Assembly (NCBI GenBank): GCA_018821435.1
Contig: JAHJME010000036.1
Coordinates: forward strand, 55,069-119,068
DNA length: 64,000 bases
Reading direction: 5' to 3'
DNA from: Alphaproteobacteria bacterium
GTDB taxonomy: Bacteria > Pseudomonadota > Alphaproteobacteria > Caulobacterales > Caulobacteraceae
Each line of letters starts with the position of its first letter. Positions within the stretch are counted from its first letter, which is position 1. The position numbers and the translations under genes were made by a program. The notes below the pieces were generated by a model that searched no databases, was not told the origin of the DNA, and saw only the letters and a program-made list of their open reading frames with translations. This document shows, piece after piece, positions 24,175 through 31,923 of this stretch.

Positions 24175-26433
24175 ATGACGAGGATTGCACTGATCGGCGG
24201 AGCTGCGGCGGCGGTTCTGATGCTTGGCGCCCAGCCGGCGCTGGCGCAGACGGTCGGCGAGGCGACCAGCCTGGGCGAGATCGTCGTCACGGCCCAGAAG
24301 CGCGAAGAGAAGCTGCAGGAGGTGCCCGCGGCCGTCTCGGTGATCTCGGGCGATGCGCTGGCGGCGCGCGGCTCGGTCAACCTGGAGGGCGCGCAGTACC
24401 TCGTGCCCACGCTGAACTTCCGCAAGTCGGGCACGACTATCAACCAGACGCTGTTCCTGCGCGGCGTCGGCACCTCGACCTTCTCCATCGCCGGGGAGCC
24501 GTCGATCTCCACCGTCGTCGACGGCGTGGTGTTCAGCCGGGCCGGCGAGGCGTTCAGCGACCTGATCGACGTCGAGCGCATCGAGGTTCTGCGCGGGCCG
24601 CAGGGCACGCTGTTCGGCAAGAACACGTCGGCCGGCGTGATCAACATCGTCACCAAGCGGCCGGGCGACACGGCCGGCGGCTACGTCGAGGGCGGCGCGT
24701 TCAGCAATGGCGGCGAGTATCGCGTGCGCGCCGGCGTGGATGTCCCGTTCAGCGACACGGTGAAGGGCCGCTTCACCGCCTTCTACGGGACCTATGGCGG
24801 CAACCTGCGCAACGTCACCCTGGACAAGCGGGTGAACGGCTACGAGCACTGGGGCGTCCGCGGCGTGATCGTCGCCAACCCCAGCGAGAGTCTGGCGCTG
24901 ACGATCATCGCCGACTACCGCGAGAGCGACGACGACTGCTGCGCCGAGCTGATCGGCACCGTGCCGACCAACCTGACCGCGACCGTCCTGCCGACCCCGC
25001 GCGGCGACCGGACCCGGCGCGTGGCCCAGGACCTGGTCACGGCGACCACGGAGAAGAGCGGCGGCGTCTCGCTGCAGGCCGACTGGAGCGTGGGCGAGCA
25101 GACCGTCACCTACATCGGCTCGTACCGCGAGTACGACAACACCGAGATCCGCGACGGCGACTGGCTGCCCCGCGCCTATGTGGGCTTCAACCAGCTCCAC
25201 GACGTGGGTCCGCAGACCAGCAACACCCTGACCCAGGAACTGCGCCTGACGTCGCCGGCCGACCAGTTCTTCTCATATGTCGTAGGCGCCTACTACTCGC
25301 GCGCCGAGACCGAGCGGACGTTCACCCGCAACGACATCGTCTGCACGCTGACGCCGGCGCCGACGGTGATCACGCCCTGTGGCGCGACGGGAACCGTCAT
25401 CACCCGGCCGACCGGCACGGCCAACTTCGGCTCGGTGTTCAAGAACTACGCGCTGTTCGGCCAGGGCGTGGCGAACCTCAACGACCGCCTGCGCCTGATC
25501 GCCGGCCTTCGCTTCACGGCCGACAAGCTGTCGGTCTTCCACAGCCGGGTAACCACGCTGGCCGGGCCCGGCATCCAGCCCAGCTTCGGCCCGTTCGCCG
25601 ACAGCACCTCGAACGACAACATCTCGGGGAAGGCCGGCGTCCAGTACGATCTGGCCCCGACCTCGACGGCCTACGCCACCTATTCGCGGGGCTACAAGGG
25701 TCCGGCCTACAACGTTTTCTACAACCTGACCGCCACCGGCACGAACGTGATCGATGCCGAGACGGCCGACAGCTACGAGGTCGGGCTGAAGAACACGCTG
25801 CTGGGCGGCAAGCTGGTCCTCAACCTGGCCGCCTATTACGCGAAGTATCATAACTTCCAGGCGAACAACCCGGACACCGTGGCCGGCGTCCTGGTCACCC
25901 GGTTCACCAACGCGGGCACGATCTCGACCCGCGGCGGGGAGCTGGACTTCCTGTTCCGGCCGGCGAGCGACCTGAACATCTCGGGCGGCCTGGCCTACAC
26001 GGACGCCAAGGTCGACAAGTTCAAGGTTCCGACCAACGGCGTGGTCACCGGCGTCGTGCCCTCGGGCACCCAGCTGGGCTACGCGCCCAAGTGGAAGGGC
26101 TCGCTGGCCATCGACTACCGCATCCGCGACGTGGGTCCGGTGGACGTGATCCTGGGCGCCCAGGGCTCCTTCCAGTCGAAGCAGATCGCCCAGTTCGACG
26201 CCTCGGCGGTCATCCGCGACGCCACCACGATCGACAGCTACGGCCTCGTCGATCTGTCGGCCGGCATCGCCGATCACGACGACCGCTACCGGCTGATGTT
26301 CCAGGTGAAGAACCTCTTCGACACCAGCTTCGCCTCGGCGATCACCAGCGGCGGACCGGGCGGCGCCTACCGCTACCTGATCCCGCGCGAGGCCGATCGC
26401 TATTACGGCCTGACCGCGCGGGTGAACTTCTAA
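24175..26433 (+). CDS. TonB-dependent outer-membrane receptor (LacI-regulon member)
   Basis: A 752-residue receptor with signal peptide (about 1-24, ending PALA/Q), TonB box region LGEIVVTAQKREEKLQEVP, plug motif VLRGPQGTLFGKNTSAG, and a barrel ending in phenylalanine (LTARVNF). ATG 24175 follows GGGGGG at 24165-24170; an in-frame ATG at 24136 has no ribosome-binding site and would add 13 polar residues ahead of the signal peptide. It lies 3' of the Gfo/Idh/MocA gene with its own copy of the LacI-type site. It would carry the island's sugar-like substrate across the outer membrane. Confidence 0.92.
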   Translation: MTRIALIGGAAAAVLMLGAQPALAQTVGEATSLGEIVVTAQKREEKLQEVPAAVSVISGDALAARGSVNLEGAQYLVPTLNFRKSGTTINQTLFLRGVGTSTFSIAGEPSISTVVDGVVFSRAGEAFSDLIDVERIEVLRGPQGTLFGKNTSAGVINIVTKRPGDTAGGYVEGGAFSNGGEYRVRAGVDVPFSDTVKGRFTAFYGTYGGNLRNVTLDKRVNGYEHWGVRGVIVANPSESLALTIIADYRESDDDCCAELIGTVPTNLTATVLPTPRGDRTRRVAQDLVTATTEKSGGVSLQADWSVGEQTVTYIGSYREYDNTEIRDGDWLPRAYVGFNQLHDVGPQTSNTLTQELRLTSPADQFFSYVVGAYYSRAETERTFTRNDIVCTLTPAPTVITPCGATGTVITRPTGTANFGSVFKNYALFGQGVANLNDRLRLIAGLRFTADKLSVFHSRVTTLAGPGIQPSFGPFADSTSNDNISGKAGVQYDLAPTSTAYATYSRGYKGPAYNVFYNLTATGTNVIDAETADSYEVGLKNTLLGGKLVLNLAAYYAKYHNFQANNPDTVAGVLVTRFTNAGTISTRGGELDFLFRPASDLNISGGLAYTDAKVDKFKVPTNGVVTGVVPSGTQLGYAPKWKGSLAIDYRIRDVGPVDVILGAQGSFQSKQIAQFDASAVIRDATTIDSYGLVDLSAGIADHDDRYRLMFQVKNLFDTSFASAITSGGPGGAYRYLIPREADRYYGLTARVNF

Positions 26434-26441
26434 GGGCCGCC

Positions 26442-27488
26442 TCAGTAGTGGTCGGTGAACGGGCCAAGCTGGCACTTGTAGCCTTCGGGCGGCGCGGTGA
26501 GCTTGAAGGCGCTGGGCTTGGACCCCTTGGGGTATGAGGCCATCGTCGTCAGCGCCCAGCGGTTGAAGGCGTCGGTGTTCACCTGCGGCCACATGTGGCC
26601 GTGGGTGGCGCTGCAGGCCACGTGGACCACGTTCTTCTGGGCGCTGAAGTAGTTGGAGCCGGCCTGGGTTGTGGGCCGGTAGTCCGAGCACAGCACCGTC
26701 CCGCAGTTCCAGAGGTCGCGCTCGCCGCCCCAGACCGTGAGCACGATCATCGGCCCGACCGACCGGGGCAGCGGGTAGGGGCCGACCCGGCCCTGGTGGA
26801 TCTTTGTGGGGGCGGCGGCCACCGCCGTGCGGGCGGCGTCGAAGCTCAGCGCCTTGCCGTCGTCCTGGCTCACGTACCACTCGCCCGAGATCGGCATGCC
26901 GCCGGCCCAAAAGTCGGAGCGGAACAGCAGCGCGCGATTGGTCAGGGTGCCGCCCGACGAGATGCCGCCGACGTAGAAGCGGCGGTCGTCCAGCTTGTAC
27001 TTCGTGCCGACGCACTTGAGCGCGGCGACCAGGAAGCTGGAGTCGGGGCCTTCATCCTGCTTCCACTTGTCGCCATCCGCGCCGCTGGACCGGCCCTCGC
27101 GCCAAGGCTTCCAGTTCCAGCCGTTGGCGCCGGGGCCGTTGCAGACCGGGCCGCTGCCGTTCGGATCCTGGTTCGAGCACTGGCGGACCGCGCCCACGAC
27201 CATGAAGCCGGCGTCGGCCAGCTTGGCGTTGGCGCCGCTGCGCGGGACGTTGAGGTTGGCGTTGGTGGACTCCACCGTGCCGGTCAGCGGGACCCAGACG
27301 GGCAGGGGCTTGCTGAGGTCCTTCGGGGGCACGACCACGAACGCGCGCTTCTCGCCCTTGTGCGGGAAGTCGACGTTCAAGCCCTCCTTCACCTGGTAGC
27401 CGTCCGGGCATTCGTACTTGGTCGCCGCCACAGCCGGGGCAGCGGCGGCGAGGCCCATCAGCAGGGCGGCGATCTTCAGCGGCGTCAT
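26442..27488 (-). CDS. Secreted alpha/beta hydrolase (esterase/oxidized-polymer-hydrolase-like)
   Basis: A 348-residue exported protein with signal peptide MTPLKIAALLMGLAAAAPAVA. The nucleophile elbow is GGISSGG, about mid-protein; a likely catalytic histidine lies in CSATHGHMWP; several cysteines suggest disulfides. The fold resembles secreted PHB-depolymerase/feruloyl-esterase-type enzymes and oxidized polyvinyl alcohol hydrolase. It is the last gene of the SDR-quinohemoprotein-hydrolase operon (22 bp after the PQQ gene). The pairing with a PVADH-like enzyme is the main reason to consider a beta-diketone or polymer-cleaving role. Specific substrate unproven. Confidence 0.75.
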   Translation of the reverse strand: MTPLKIAALLMGLAAAAPAVAATKYECPDGYQVKEGLNVDFPHKGEKRAFVVVPPKDLSKPLPVWVPLTGTVESTNANLNVPRSGANAKLADAGFMVVGAVRQCSNQDPNGSGPVCNGPGANGWNWKPWREGRSSGADGDKWKQDEGPDSSFLVAALKCVGTKYKLDDRRFYVGGISSGGTLTNRALLFRSDFWAGGMPISGEWYVSQDDGKALSFDAARTAVAAAPTKIHQGRVGPYPLPRSVGPMIVLTVWGGERDLWNCGTVLCSDYRPTTQAGSNYFSAQKNVVHVACSATHGHMWPQVNTDAFNRWALTTMASYPKGSKPSAFKLTAPPEGYKCQLGPFTDHY

Positions 27489-27510
27489 GGTGCGCTCCCT
27501 TGGAAGGTCT

Positions 27511-29409
27511 TCAGCGGCCGTCGACGGAGAAGGCCATCAGGACGTTGCCGTCCGATCCGGTGAGGTCGTTGCCGGCGCTGGCGCCCGACCGCCCGGCATA
27601 GCCCGAGTGGACGTAGACCATGCCGCCGGCGACGGTCGGGCCGGCGCCGTCGAACACGCCGCCATAGGCTTTGCGGCCGCCGAGCACGGCGATGGGTTCC
27701 GAGCCCGTATCGACGTCCCAGATCACCTGGCCGTCGGTGATGCGATAGGCGCGGAAGTGGCCATCATAGGCGCCGGCGAAGATGACGCCCGGGATGGCGG
27801 TGACGGCCTGCGAGATCGCCCCGTGGCACCAGCGCGGACCCCATCGGCACTTCGGCGGCGGCGAGGGCGCGCTCCAGGCGACGGATCCGTCCGCCAGGTT
27901 CAGTGCATAGAGGCCGGGCTTGCCCGTCGGCCCGAGGATCACGTCCGAAACGCCGGCGAAGACGCGTTCGCCAACCACCGCCATGCCGAACTCGACGCCG
28001 CCCAGGGCGCTGCCGGGGCTGAGCCGCTGCTGCCAGACGATCTTGCCCTGCTGCGCGGGGTCCAGGGCGTGGACGTGGCTGGACTTCTGGCCCACCACCA
28101 GCAGCTGTTTGCCGCCCTTGAGGTCCACCAGGATCGGGGAGTTGCCGATGGCGAAGTCCGGCCCCAGCGGCGCGGGGCAGTTGGCGACGGTCGCCCGGTC
28201 GCCGTTCGGGCCGCGCCAGCAGCCGTTGATGTAGTTGTCGGCCTCCAGAAGCTGCTTCTTCCAGCGCACCTGGCCGGTGGCCATGTCCATGGCGATCACC
28301 GCGTCCGAGCCATCGTAAGGGACGTCGGTGTAGGAGTTCGAGGTGCCGACGTAGATCAGGCCGCGCTTGGCGTCGACGGTCGGGGCCGACCAGACCGAGC
28401 CGCCGGAGGGACCCCACATCGGCTTGCCCAGCTTGTTGGTCTTGAAGACCTTGGGCTCCTGGTCGGTGGTGTAGGTCTTCCAGAGAATCCTGCCGGTGGC
28501 GGCGTCCAAGGCGACGATCGAGCCGCGGAACTTGCAGCATTCCCAGCGGTCGTCCTGGGCGAACGCCTCGATGCCTGACGAGATCGGGACGAAGACGCGG
28601 CCGCCGTGGACGGTGGGCGGGCCGGTCATCTGCAGGCCATCGCTGTCGTCGACGCGGGTTTTCCAAAGCTGCTTGCCGGTGTCGGCGTCCAGGGCCACCG
28701 CGCTCTTGGTCCAGTCGGAGAAGAACAGGGCGTGCTTGGCGCCCGCGCCCTTGGGCAGGGCGACGATGGTCACGCTGGAGCGGGTGGCGGCCTCGGCGGC
28801 ATGGCGCCAGTAGATGCAGCCGGTCCGGGCGTTCAGCATGTAGACCGCGCCGGACATGCTGGTGACGTAGAGGCGCTCGCCCAGGATCGTGGCCTGGCCG
28901 TTCTTCGAGCCCGGATAGTTGAAGGCCCACTTCAGCTTCAGCCTCGGCACCTGCGCGGCGGTCAGGCCGGGGTTCGGCTGGAAGCGGGCATTGTCGGGCT
29001 TGGGGCTCCAGCCGTTCCAGCGCGCGCCGGCATTCAAGTCGATCGGCGGCGCCGGCTTGTCGCAGGTCGGGCCGTCGAGGGGCAGGTTCGCCGCGCTCGG
29101 ACCCCAGATCGCCTGCGGGTCGGGGTCGCCGGCGACCTTGGAGACGTAGCGCGCGATGGCGACCATCTCGTTCGGCGCCAGACCCTGCGCCATCGGCGCC
29201 ATGGCGCCGGTGCGCATGGCGGTCAGGATGAAGGTGGGCGGGTTCTTGGACAGGACATCGCGGCTGGGCGTGCGGTCGCTGGCGTTGTCGTGGCACCCGG
29301 CGCAGCGGGCCGCATACAGCGCGGCGCCATCGGGCGCGGCGTCGGTGGCGCGGGCGCTCGAGGCGCCGAACAGCGCCAGGGTCAGAACGGCGGCGAGGAT
29401 GGCGCGCAT
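27511..29409 (-). CDS. Cytochrome c-PQQ quinohemoprotein, polyvinyl-alcohol-dehydrogenase-like
   Basis: A 632-residue periplasmic enzyme with a signal peptide (about 1-21), an N-terminal cytochrome c domain with the heme motif CAGCH (C36, C39, H40), and a PQQ-binding beta-propeller. Propeller blades repeat the VALDA-TG-xLWK pattern, and the vicinal-cysteine block WECCKFRGSIVALDAATG is typical of PQQ dehydrogenases. An N-terminal heme followed by the propeller, at about 630 residues, matches polyvinyl-alcohol dehydrogenases; most quinohemoprotein alcohol dehydrogenases carry the heme at the C-terminus. It oxidises secondary alcohols and passes electrons to the respiratory chain. PQQ synthesis genes are not in this window. 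Confidence 0.85.
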   Translation of the reverse strand: MRAILAAVLTLALFGASSARATDAAPDGAALYAARCAGCHDNASDRTPSRDVLSKNPPTFILTAMRTGAMAPMAQGLAPNEMVAIARYVSKVAGDPDPQAIWGPSAANLPLDGPTCDKPAPPIDLNAGARWNGWSPKPDNARFQPNPGLTAAQVPRLKLKWAFNYPGSKNGQATILGERLYVTSMSGAVYMLNARTGCIYWRHAAEAATRSSVTIVALPKGAGAKHALFFSDWTKSAVALDADTGKQLWKTRVDDSDGLQMTGPPTVHGGRVFVPISSGIEAFAQDDRWECCKFRGSIVALDAATGRILWKTYTTDQEPKVFKTNKLGKPMWGPSGGSVWSAPTVDAKRGLIYVGTSNSYTDVPYDGSDAVIAMDMATGQVRWKKQLLEADNYINGCWRGPNGDRATVANCPAPLGPDFAIGNSPILVDLKGGKQLLVVGQKSSHVHALDPAQQGKIVWQQRLSPGSALGGVEFGMAVVGERVFAGVSDVILGPTGKPGLYALNLADGSVAWSAPSPPPKCRWGPRWCHGAISQAVTAIPGVIFAGAYDGHFRAYRITDGQVIWDVDTGSEPIAVLGGRKAYGGVFDGAGPTVAGGMVYVHSGYAGRSGASAGNDLTGSDGNVLMAFSVDGR

Positions 29410-29411
29410 GC

Positions 29412-30239
29412 TCAGACCGGCGCGCCGGCGGCCTGGGTCTCGAAACTGGTTCGACCCCCGGCGATCATGCCGCCGTCGACGACCAGGTCGTGGCAGTTAA
29501 TGTAGGCGCCCTCGTCCGAAGCCAGGAACAGGGCGGCGGTGGCGATGTCGTGCGGCAGGCCCGAGCGGTGCAGGGGCGTGGCGTTGGCGAGATTGCGGGT
29601 CAGCTTCTGCAGCTTGGCGTCGGCATGGGCCGGGTCCAGCCCGGACGCCGCCTTCGAGCCGCCGAAGAAGATCGGCGTGGCGATGGCGCCCGGCGAGATG
29701 CAGTTCACCGTCACGCCGAACGGGCCCAGCTCCATCCCGGCCATTTCGGTGGCGCGCTTCACGCCGGCCTTGGCGATGGAATAGAGATAGCCGCCCATGT
29801 GGCCGCGCAGCGCCGCCACCGACGAGTTGTTGATGATCGCGCCACGCCCCTGCGCCTTCATGATCGGGGCGGCGTATTTGATGCCGAACAGCACGCTGCC
29901 CAGCAGCAGGTCCATGGCGTAGCGGTAGTCCTCGGCGGTGAAGCTGTCCGCGCCGCCGCGGGTCGGCCCGCCGGCGTTGCTGAACAGGCAGTCCAGGCGG
30001 CCGAAGGCGTGGGCGGTGGCGTCGATGGCGGCCTTGATCTCGGCTTCCTGGGTGATGTCGGCGGCGATGAAGCGGGCGTTCGGTCCCAGGGCGGCGACCA
30101 TGGCCTGGCCCTTCTCCGCATTGCGGCCGGCGATCATCACCTGGCAGCCTTCGGCCAGGAACAGCTCTACCGTGGCCTCGCCGATCCCGCTGGTGCCGCC
30201 GGTGATCAGGGCGGCCTTTCCGGCCAGACGTCCCGCCAT
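29412..30239 (-). CDS. Short-chain dehydrogenase/reductase (SDR)
   Basis: A 275-residue classical SDR. The cofactor motif is TGGTSGIGEA, the acidic residue context is FIAADIT, the catalytic serine is in INNSSVAALRG, and the Y-x3-K pair is in YSIAKAG. ATG 30237-30239 is chosen because GAGGAGGG lies just upstream and the fold begins immediately; the frame is open for 28 more codons. It is the first gene of the minus-strand operon that continues into the quinohemoprotein (2-bp gap) and the secreted hydrolase. It probably oxidises or reduces an alcohol/ketone of the same pathway in the cytoplasm. Confidence 0.88.
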   Translation of the reverse strand: MAGRLAGKAALITGGTSGIGEATVELFLAEGCQVMIAGRNAEKGQAMVAALGPNARFIAADITQEAEIKAAIDATAHAFGRLDCLFSNAGGPTRGGADSFTAEDYRYAMDLLLGSVLFGIKYAAPIMKAQGRGAIINNSSVAALRGHMGGYLYSIAKAGVKRATEMAGMELGPFGVTVNCISPGAIATPIFFGGSKAASGLDPAHADAKLQKLTRNLANATPLHRSGLPHDIATAALFLASDEGAYINCHDLVVDGGMIAGGRTSFETQAAGAPV

Positions 30240-30320
30240 GGTGTCCCTCCTCGACTCGCGGCGTCGGATATCTCGCGCCGGTTGGGGCCACAATGTTCGA
30301 GCGACGTCAGACCGGCAACT

Positions 30321-30350
30321 CAAAAATTGAACACGTCATACGTATTTTTG
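30321..30350. promoter_or_regulatory. Inverted repeat in the SDR/TetR divergent promoter
   Basis: CAAAAAT (30321-30327) and ATTTTTG (30344-30350) bracket an inner perfect palindrome ATACGTAT (30338-30345). They sit in the AT-rich centre of the 183-bp divergent region between the SDR operon and the tandem TetR gene. This is a candidate operator for that regulator. Confidence 0.4.
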
Positions 30351-30422
30351 GCCAATGAGGCATTCCACATGCCGAAAAATGGTCTTGTGGAGGCGGTTTC
30401 GTTTGTCGGATAAGAAGGGGCG

Positions 30423-31679
30423 ATGGCCAAGACGCCCGAGAGCGAAACGCGCGCCCGCGGGGCGATGGGACGGCGTGGCCCCACCCGCAAGTTCGAGGCG
30501 AAGCGCGCCCTGATCGTCAGCTCGGCCATCGAGCAGATCAACCGGCGGGGCGTGCGCGGCATGACGCTGGGCAGCGTCGCGGCCCAGCTCGGCCTCGTGC
30601 CTACGGCGGTCATCTACTACTTCAAGAGCAAGGAGGATCTGGCCAGCGAGGTCTTCCTGCGCGGCATCGGCCGGTTCGACGACATGATCCGCACCGCCGG
30701 CGACGTGGCCCAGCCCGACCGCGTCGCCCGCTTTCTGAACGCCTACTTCGACGATCGCGCGCAGATGGCCCTGGGCGAGCGCGAGGGCCTGGCGGTGTTC
30801 AACGATGTCCGCGCGCTGAATGCGGGGGCGGTGAACGACGCCTATGTGGAGATGTTCCGGGGCGCCCGGAGCCTGCTGCCCGACGCCGCCGGCCTGCCGC
30901 GCCTGCATCGCAACGCCCGCGCCCATCTGCTGCTGTCGGAGATGTTCTGGATCGTCGCCTGGCTGGATCACCAGGTGACGCCTGCGGATTACGGCCGCAC
31001 GGCGGATCGGATGTCATCGATCCTGGTGGATGGCTTGATGGCGCCGGGCGTGGCCTGGCCCAAGCCGGCGCCTATCGAACTGTTGCCGGCGGACCTGCCG
31101 GACGGGGCGCTGTCGGCCGAGCAGTTCCTGCGGGCGGCGACCCAGGTGATCAACGAGGAGGGCTATCACGGCGCCTCGGTCGACCGGATCTCGGCCAAGC
31201 TGAACGTCAGCAAAGGCGCCTTCTACCACCACAACGCGACGAAGGATGAGCTGGTGGTGGCGTGCTTCCACCGCACGTTCGAGATCATCTGGCGGGCCAT
31301 CCGGGCGGCCGAGGCGTCGTCGCGTTCGGGCCTTGAGGTCCTGGTCACCGTCGCCTCGGCCTTGATCGAGCGGCAGATGAGCGGCGACTCGCCCGTGCTG
31401 CGCACGTCCGCCCTGACGACCGTGCCGGAAGCCATCCACGCCGAGCTCATCCATGAGCTGGACCGGATATCGTACCGCTTCGCCTCCATCCTCTGCGACG
31501 GGGTCAACGACGGCTCGGTGGTCTGCGCGGACGTCAATATCGCCGCCCAGATGATCACCGGGGCGATCAACGCCTCGGCCGAGCTGCACCACTGGGCGCT
31601 TGGCCTGACGCCCCAGGCGGGCGTCGACCACTACGTGAAGCCGCTGTTCCAGGGCTTGGCCTCGCCCATCGCCCGCTAG
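30423..31679 (+). CDS. Tandem TetR-family transcriptional regulator
   Basis: A 418-residue protein containing two complete TetR-type units. The first helix-turn-helix spans about residues 35-75 (MTLGSVAAQLGLVPTAVIYY, then FKSKEDLA). The second begins at about residue 240 (ASVDRISAKLNVSKGAFYHH, then NATKDELV). Each is followed by a helical ligand-binding-type region. Ordinary TetR proteins are about 200 residues, so this is a fused or duplicated form that could act as a pseudo-dimer. It is divergent from the SDR/quinohemoprotein/hydrolase operon, which it probably controls, perhaps together with the TBDR downstream. Confidence 0.87.
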   Translation: MAKTPESETRARGAMGRRGPTRKFEAKRALIVSSAIEQINRRGVRGMTLGSVAAQLGLVPTAVIYYFKSKEDLASEVFLRGIGRFDDMIRTAGDVAQPDRVARFLNAYFDDRAQMALGEREGLAVFNDVRALNAGAVNDAYVEMFRGARSLLPDAAGLPRLHRNARAHLLLSEMFWIVAWLDHQVTPADYGRTADRMSSILVDGLMAPGVAWPKPAPIELLPADLPDGALSAEQFLRAATQVINEEGYHGASVDRISAKLNVSKGAFYHHNATKDELVVACFHRTFEIIWRAIRAAEASSRSGLEVLVTVASALIERQMSGDSPVLRTSALTTVPEAIHAELIHELDRISYRFASILCDGVNDGSVVCADVNIAAQMITGAINASAELHHWALGLTPQAGVDHYVKPLFQGLASPIAR

Positions 31680-31714
31680 GGCCGACGCATCTCCGAAATT
31701 GAATGTAGAGTATG

Positions 31715-31726
31715 TGCGACGTCGCA
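31715..31726. promoter_or_regulatory. Perfect 12-bp palindrome TGCGACGTCGCA
   Basis: It lies just after the TetR gene and about 200 bp upstream of the TBDR, within a 244-bp non-coding stretch. It is preceded by AAATTGAAT, similar to AAATTGAAC in the SDR/TetR divergent region. There is no U-tract, so an operator is more likely than a terminator. Confidence 0.3.
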
Positions 31727-31799
31727 TGCGAGCGCGGCCGCTCGGGTGTTTGCCGCAACTAGACCGCATGCTCCCAAATCAATCCATCTCCTTAAGTGA

Positions 31800-31827
31800 T
31801 TGACATACTGATCGCTCAAAATATTAC
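31800..31827 (+). promoter_or_regulatory. Sigma-70-like promoter of the TBDR
   Basis: TTGACA at 31800-31805 and TATTAC at 31822-31827 are separated by 16 bp, in an AT-rich patch about 97 bp before the receptor start. The -35 box matches consensus fully and the -10 box partly. Confidence 0.5.
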
Positions 31828-31923
31828 TGGACCGCAAGTCGCCCCGAAAGAGGGCGGCTGCGCCGACGGCGCGTTGGGGAAACGCACTATTGAGCGGTCG
31901 GTCTGACCGCCGAAGGGGGCAAT

